Shown piece by piece: positions 59,699 to 64,000 of a stretch of DNA of 64,000 nt. The DNA lies in contig NZ_OPYN01000224.1 of the NCBI RefSeq assembly GCF_900277125.1, positions 1 to 64,000 of the forward strand, read 5' to 3'. Under the pieces are notes generated by a model. That model was not told the origin of the DNA. It saw only the letters and a list, made by a program, of their open reading frames with translations, and did not search any database. How positions within the stretch are numbered: the first letter of the stretch is position 1; each line of letters starts with the position of its first letter. A program made the translations under genes and the position numbers. Origin of the DNA: Pseudomonas inefficax (lineage in GTDB: Bacteria; Pseudomonadota; Gammaproteobacteria; Pseudomonadales; Pseudomonadaceae).

Positions 59699-61063
59699 AT
59701 GAGAGGAACACGCATCAACTTCTACAACCTGGCCTGGCGTTGGCACTTCTATGCGGGGTTGTTCGTGGCCCCGTTCATGATCCTGCTGGCAGTTACGGGG
59801 ATCATCTACCTGTTCAAGCCGCAGCTCGACCCGCTGCTGTACCGCGAGCTGATGGTGGTCGAAGCCGGCCACCACCGACAGGGCGCGGACACGCTGCTGG
59901 CCGAGGTACGCAAGGCCTACCCCGAGGGCCACGTAGGCCAGTACCTGCCGCCGCTGGATGCCGAACGCAGCGCGCAATTCGTGGTGCATGACGCCGGACG
60001 CGAACTGAACGTGTTCGTCGACCCCTACAGCGGCAAAGTCCTTGGCGAACAGGATGGCAAGCAGAACCTGCAGGCCATCGCCCGCGCCCTGCATGGCGAA
60101 CTGATGGTTGGCACGGTCGGCGACCGCCTGGTGGAACTGGCCGCGGGCTGGGGCATCGTACTGGTGGTGTCGGGCCTGTACTTGTGGTGGCCACGCGGGC
60201 GCAATGGCGCTGGCGTGCTGTGGCCACGGCTGTCTGCCCGCGGCCGACTGCTCTGGCGCGACCTGCATGCGGTGACCGGCTTCTGGGGCTCGGCCTTGTT
60301 GTTGCTGATGCTGCTCAGTGGCATGACCTGGACCGGCCTGTGGGGCAAGCAGTACGCCGACTTGTGGAACCGCTTTCCGGCGGCCATGTGGAACGACGTG
60401 CCCAAGTCGGACCAGCAGGCGGGTGAACTCAACAGCGCGCACCGCCAGACCGTGCCCTGGGCGCTGGAAAACACGCCGATGCCGCAGTCCGGCGCACATG
60501 CCGAACATGCAGGGCATCACACGATGTCGAGCGCGCCGGCAGCGCCACGGATAAGCCTGCAGCAGGTCGAAGACATCGCTACCGCGCGCCAGGTCGAACC
60601 GGGTTACAGCATCACCGCGCCGACCACGGCCGATGGCGTGTTCACCATCGCCGTATTCGCCGACGACCCGCGCAACGACGCTACCCTGCATGTCGACCAG
60701 TACACCGGCAAGGTCCTGGCCGATGTGCGCTGGCAGGACTACAGCCCGGTCGCACGTGCCACCGAGTTGGGCGTGATGCTGCATGAAGGCAAGATGTTCG
60801 GGGTGCTCAACCAGATCATCATCCTGCTGGTGTGCCTGATGATCTTGCTGGGCTCGGTGAGCGGATTGGTGATGTGGTGGAAGCGCAGGCCGGCCGGCGG
60901 GCTGGGTGTGCCGCCGCTGCGCCATGACCTGCCGCGCTGGAAGGCGGCGGTGGGGGTGATGCTGGTGCTGGGCTTGATGTTCCCGCTGGTGGGGGTGTCG
61001 ATGGTGGTGATGTGGCTGGTGGATAGCCTGGTGGTGCGCCGCCGGGTGCTGGCCAGCGCTTGA
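59699..61063 (+). CDS. PepSY-associated membrane protein
   Basis: 454 residues from ATG 59699 with a near-perfect AGGAGG. Four or so membrane helices (FYAGLFVAPFMILLAVTGII, GIVLVVSGLYLWWPRG, IIILLVCLMILLGSVSGLVM, final helix near 435) with PepSY regions between; W-R-W-H-F-Y-A-G at the N-terminus is typical. Members near metal receptors may act as reductases of imported metal; that is inference. His/Met-rich loop (HAEHAGHHTM). Confidence 0.88.
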   Translation: MRGTRINFYNLAWRWHFYAGLFVAPFMILLAVTGIIYLFKPQLDPLLYRELMVVEAGHHRQGADTLLAEVRKAYPEGHVGQYLPPLDAERSAQFVVHDAGRELNVFVDPYSGKVLGEQDGKQNLQAIARALHGELMVGTVGDRLVELAAGWGIVLVVSGLYLWWPRGRNGAGVLWPRLSARGRLLWRDLHAVTGFWGSALLLLMLLSGMTWTGLWGKQYADLWNRFPAAMWNDVPKSDQQAGELNSAHRQTVPWALENTPMPQSGAHAEHAGHHTMSSAPAAPRISLQQVEDIATARQVEPGYSITAPTTADGVFTIAVFADDPRNDATLHVDQYTGKVLADVRWQDYSPVARATELGVMLHEGKMFGVLNQIIILLVCLMILLGSVSGLVMWWKRRPAGGLGVPPLRHDLPRWKAAVGVMLVLGLMFPLVGVSMVVMWLVDSLVVRRRVLASA

Positions 61064-61078
61064 GCCTTGCTTCGTCTG

Positions 61079-61184
61079 TGCCGGCCCTTTCGCGGGTAAA
61101 CCCGCTCCCACAGTTTCTGCGCCAAGCCTGAGGGGAGCGCGGTCCCTGTGGGAGCGGGTTCACCCGCGAAGAGGCCGGTACAGG
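61079..61184. repeat. REP pair, type A
   Basis: GTGCCGGCCCTTTCGCGGGTAAACCCGCTCCCACAG facing its complement ending AAGAGGCCGGTAC, between the PepSY gene and the permease. Confidence 0.9.
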
Positions 61185-61299
61185 CAAACACTGCTCCCCA
61201 AAAGTCGAGTCGATCTGTCGCGCCCCAACCTGGAACGCGCGTGTTAGCCTAGCCGGCTACCTCTGACAAGACGACCGACTTTCCAAGGGAATGCAGCCT

Positions 61300-62706
61300 A
61301 TGACGCAAACCTCACCCGCAGCGCCAGATGAACAGCATCTGCAGCGCAACCTGACCAACCGCCACATCCAGCTGATCGCCATTGGCGGCGCGATAGGTAC
61401 CGGCCTGTTCATGGGCTCGGGCAAGACCATCAGCCTGGCCGGGCCGTCGATCATCTTCGTCTACATGATCATCGGCTTCATGCTGTTCTTCGTCATGCGC
61501 GCCATGGGCGAACTGTTGCTGTCGAACCTCAACTACAAGTCGTTCATCGATTTCTCCGCCGACCTGCTCGGCCCCTGGGCGGGCTACTTTACCGGCTGGA
61601 CCTACTGGTTCTGCTGGGTGGTCACCGGCATCGCCGACGTGGTCGCCATCGCCGCATACACGCAGTTCTGGTTCCCCGAACTGCCGCAGTGGATACCCGC
61701 GCTAACCTGCGTAGGGCTGCTGCTGTCGCTGAACCTGGTAACGGTGAAGATGTTCGGTGAAATGGAGTTCTGGTTCGCCCTGATCAAGATCGTCGCCATC
61801 ATCGGCCTGGTCGTCACCGGCCTGTACATGGTCATCAGCGGCTTCACCTCGCCCAGCGGGCGCACCGCGCAACTGGCCAACCTGTGGAATGACGGCGGCA
61901 TGTTCCCCAATGGCCTGATGGGCTTCTTCGCCGGCTTCCAGATCGCCGTGTTCGCCTTCGTCGGCATCGAGTTGGTGGGCACCACCGCCGCCGAAGCGAA
62001 GAACCCGGAACGCACCCTGCCACGGGCGATCAATTCGATCCCGGTGCGGATCATCGTGTTCTACGTGCTGGCACTGATCGCGATCATGGCCGTGACCCCA
62101 TGGCGCGATGTGGTTCCGGGCAAGAGCCCGTTCGTGGAGCTGTTCGTGCTGGCCGGCCTGCCGGCGGCGGCGAGCATCATCAACTTCGTGGTGCTGACCT
62201 CGGCGGCCTCGTCGGCCAACAGCGGCGTGTTCTCCACCAGCCGCATGCTGTACGGCCTGAGCCAGGAGGGTGACGCACCCAAAGCGTTCGAGAAACTGTC
62301 GAGCCGCTCGGTGCCGGCCAATGGCCTGTACTTCTCCTGCATCTGCCTGCTGCTGGGCGCAGTGCTGATCTACCTGGTGCCGAACGTGGTCGAGGCATTC
62401 ACCTTGGTCACTACCGTTTCGGCGGTGCTGTTCATGTTCGTCTGGACGCTAATCCTGCTGTCGTACCTGAAGTACCGCAAGCACCGCGCAGCGCTGCACC
62501 AGGCCTCGAAGTACAAGATGCCGGGCGGGCGCTTCATGTGCTACGTGTGCCTGGTGTTCTTTGCCTTCATCCTGGTGTTGCTGAGCCTGGAGGACGATAC
62601 CCGCGCGGCGTTGCTGGTGACGCCGATCTGGTTTGTGCTGCTGGCGGTGACTTATCAGGGGGTGCGCAGCAAGCGTCATCCGCGCACGGCTGTGCGTAAC
62701 GGCTAA
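61300..62706 (+). CDS. Amino-acid permease, CycA-like (D-Ala/D-Ser/Gly)
   Basis: 468 residues, about 12 membrane helices, APC superfamily. Consensus IAIGGAIGTGLFMGSGKTI and NPERTLPRAINSIPVRI. Closest in my recollection to the D-serine/D-alanine/glycine transporter; substrate is inferred. ATG 61300 is preferred since AAGGGA lies 9 bases upstream; ATG 61291 is too close to it. Confidence 0.88.
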   Translation: MTQTSPAAPDEQHLQRNLTNRHIQLIAIGGAIGTGLFMGSGKTISLAGPSIIFVYMIIGFMLFFVMRAMGELLLSNLNYKSFIDFSADLLGPWAGYFTGWTYWFCWVVTGIADVVAIAAYTQFWFPELPQWIPALTCVGLLLSLNLVTVKMFGEMEFWFALIKIVAIIGLVVTGLYMVISGFTSPSGRTAQLANLWNDGGMFPNGLMGFFAGFQIAVFAFVGIELVGTTAAEAKNPERTLPRAINSIPVRIIVFYVLALIAIMAVTPWRDVVPGKSPFVELFVLAGLPAAASIINFVVLTSAASSANSGVFSTSRMLYGLSQEGDAPKAFEKLSSRSVPANGLYFSCICLLLGAVLIYLVPNVVEAFTLVTTVSAVLFMFVWTLILLSYLKYRKHRAALHQASKYKMPGGRFMCYVCLVFFAFILVLLSLEDDTRAALLVTPIWFVLLAVTYQGVRSKRHPRTAVRNG

Positions 62707-62713
62707 TGGCCTC

Positions 62714-62817
62714 GGGGGCTGCTTTGCAGCCCATCGCGACACAAGGCCGCTCCTACAGGAGTACGCGTTTCCCTGTAGGAGCGGCCTTGTGTCGCGATGG
62801 GCCGCAACGCGGCCCCA
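62714..62817. repeat. REP-like inverted repeat, type B
   Basis: Third type B copy: GGGGGCTGCTTTGCAGCCCATCGCGACACAAGGCCGCTCCTACAGG-type arm facing CCTGTAGGAGCGGCCTTGTGTCGCGATGGGCC. Between the permease and urtA. Confidence 0.85.
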
Positions 62818-62841
62818 ATCCTGTGCACACTAATCCATCAG

Positions 62842-62856
62842 GCACCAACCTGGACC
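62842..62856 (+). promoter_or_regulatory. Possible NtrC site upstream of urtA
   Basis: GCACCA-ACC-TGGACC resembles the NtrC dyad (GCACC-N5-GGTGC): the left half is intact, the right half degenerate. About 70 bases upstream of the sigma-54 promoter, a usual distance. Confidence 0.35.
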
Positions 62857-62911
62857 CAACCAACGCCCCAACACCTCGCACAACCCCTCTACTGCGCACC
62901 TTCCGCCGTTA

Positions 62912-62926
62912 GGCACACCCCTTGCA
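62912..62926 (+). promoter_or_regulatory. Sigma-54 promoter of urtA
   Basis: AGGCACACCCCTTGCA: GG and GC dinucleotides separated by 10 bases with near-consensus flanks (TGGCAC-N5-TTGCA). The transcript would start near 62937, about 40 bases before the ATG. Fits nitrogen control of urea uptake. Confidence 0.75.
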
Positions 62927-62975
62927 ACACCCCTCCCCGCTTGCCCAACACATAACAACTCAGCGGAGAGAGCAC

Positions 62976-64000
62976 ATGAAGCGACGCAGTCTGATCAAGG
63001 CCTTCACCCTTAGCGCATCGATTGCCGCAATGGGCCTGAGCTGGAGCATCCAGGCCGCCGAAACCATCAAGGTCGGCATCCTGCATTCGCTGTCGGGGAC
63101 CATGGCCATTTCCGAGACTTCGCTCAAGGACATGGCGCTGATGACCATCGAGCAGATCAACGCCAAGGGCGGCGTGAACGGCAAGCTGCTCGAACCGGTG
63201 GTGGTCGACCCGGCCTCCAACTGGCCGCTGTTCGCTGAAAAGAGCCGCCAGCTGCTGACCCAGGACAAGGTGGCAGTAGTGTTCGGCTGCTGGACCTCGG
63301 TGTCGCGCAAATCGGTACTGCCAGTGTTCGAAGAGCTCAACGGCCTGCTGTTCTACCCGGTGCAGTACGAGGGTGAAGAGATGTCGCCGAACGTGTTCTA
63401 CACCGGTGCAGCACCCAACCAGCAGGCCATCCCTGCCGTGGAATACCTGATGAGCGAAGACGGCGGCAGCGCCAGGCGCTTCTTCCTGCTGGGCACCGAC
63501 TATGTCTACCCGCGCACCACCAACAAGATCCTGCGTGCCTTCCTGCACAGCAAGGGCGTGGCCGACAAGGACATCGAAGAGGTGTACACGCCGTTCGGCC
63601 ACAGCGATTACCAGACCATCGTCGCCAACATCAAGAAGTTCTCCGCCGGCGGCAAGACTGCGGTGATCTCCACGGTCAACGGCGACTCCAACGTGCCGTT
63701 CTACAAGGAGCTGGCCAACCAGGGCCTGAAGGCCACCGAAGTGCCGGTGGTGGCCTTCTCGGTAGGCGAAGAAGAACTGCGCGGCATCGACACCAAGCCG
63801 CTGGTGGGCCACCTGGCGGCGTGGAACTACTTCGAGTCGGTGGATAACCCGGTCAACCAGAAATTCGTCGCCGACTGGAAGGCCTACGCCAAGGCCAAGG
63901 GCCTGCCAGGCGCCGACAAGGCGGTGACCAATGACCCGATGGAGGCCACCTACGTGGGCATCCACATGTGGGCGCAGGCGGTGGAAAAAGCCAAGTCCAC
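62976..64000 (+). CDS. urtA: Urea ABC transporter substrate-binding protein (3' truncated)
   Basis: 341 codons visible; the gene runs off the window. Signal peptide with twin arginines (MKRRSLIKAFTLSAS) ending IQAAETIKVG, then a periplasmic-binding fold: GILHSLSGTMAISETSLKDM, VVFGCWTSVSRKSVLPVFEE, LLFYPVQYEGEE, FFLLGTDYVYPRTTNK. This is the UrtA branch of amide/urea-binding proteins. ATG follows GCGGAGAGAGCAC. Expression probably depends on RpoN. Confidence 0.95.
   Translation, partial: MKRRSLIKAFTLSASIAAMGLSWSIQAAETIKVGILHSLSGTMAISETSLKDMALMTIEQINAKGGVNGKLLEPVVVDPASNWPLFAEKSRQLLTQDKVAVVFGCWTSVSRKSVLPVFEELNGLLFYPVQYEGEEMSPNVFYTGAAPNQQAIPAVEYLMSEDGGSARRFFLLGTDYVYPRTTNKILRAFLHSKGVADKDIEEVYTPFGHSDYQTIVANIKKFSAGGKTAVISTVNGDSNVPFYKELANQGLKATEVPVVAFSVGEEELRGIDTKPLVGHLAAWNYFESVDNPVNQKFVADWKAYAKAKGLPGADKAVTNDPMEATYVGIHMWAQAVEKAKS

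Overview
The window looks like chromosomal DNA of the Pseudomonas putida group. The high GC content, the gene order (thiD-thiE-hemL, ybeZ-ybeY-corC-lnt, leuS-lptE-holA, lipB-lipA, the mrdA-rodA-mltB-rlpA-dacA block, dusB-fis-purH-purD, a cob cluster and urtA) and many copies of the approximately 35-bp P. putida REP palindrome all match what I remember of P. putida chromosomes. I found no rRNA, tRNA, insertion sequence, prophage or CRISPR array. Almost all of it is conserved core genome.

Layout. 1-483: the 5' end of a hybrid sensor kinase on the minus strand, cut by the window edge. 749-3481: thiamine (thiD, thiE) and tetrapyrrole (hemL) genes. 3739-4615: a Sel1-repeat protein and a DUF1820 protein. 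4866-8721: ybeZ-ybeY-corC-lnt (ribosome/RNA maturation, CorC, lipoprotein acylation). 8848-10060: a YdcF protein and a small unknown gene. 10288-16381: leuS, lptE, holA, arfA and a lytic transglycosylase. 16513-28977 (minus strand): ldcA, then lipoate synthesis, then a long co-directional cell-wall elongation block (dacA, rlpA, mltB, rodA, mrdA) preceded by rlmH, rsfS, nadD and proA. 29306-33098: DNA glycosylase, a DedA-PAP2 fusion, a LON-domain protein and LrgAB. 33242-37772: MaoC-like protein, prmA, a zinc-ribbon membrane protein, dusB-fis. 37854-40902: purH and purD. 41046-44591: a second hybrid sensor kinase and marC. 44588-46639: an unusual cassette of three genes. 46733-54363: two divergent cobalamin operons (cobGHIJ and cobL-cbiD-cobK). 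54616-55934: NfeD/SPFH pair. 56146-61063: copper acquisition cluster (two DUF2946 proteins, PCuAC chaperone, OprC-type TonB receptor, PepSY protein). 61300-62706: amino-acid permease. 62976-end: urtA behind a good sigma-54 promoter.

The most unusual part is the three-gene cassette at 44588-46639, between marC and cobJ. Its products (227, 230 and 207 residues) match no family I recognise. By eye they are diverged copies of one another: each has a Gly-rich hydrophobic N-terminus, then 32-34 residues later a W-[YF]-x(2)-[FY]-x(6)-[LM]-G-[FW] block, and two of them end in S-x(3)-V-L-x-Y-x-[IL]. A perfect 12-bp hairpin follows the first gene, the last two genes overlap, and the third gene overlaps the marC stop codon tail to tail.

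Other notable signals: arfA carries an intrinsic terminator inside its last codons, so its message should lack a stop codon. Three composite REP elements share an inner hairpin with a compensatory base-pair change. The cobalamin genes mix aerobic (CobG) and CbiD/CbiG-type components, including a CbiG-CobJ fusion. Coordinates of starts were chosen from Shine-Dalgarno spacing and family N-termini and are noted where uncertain.
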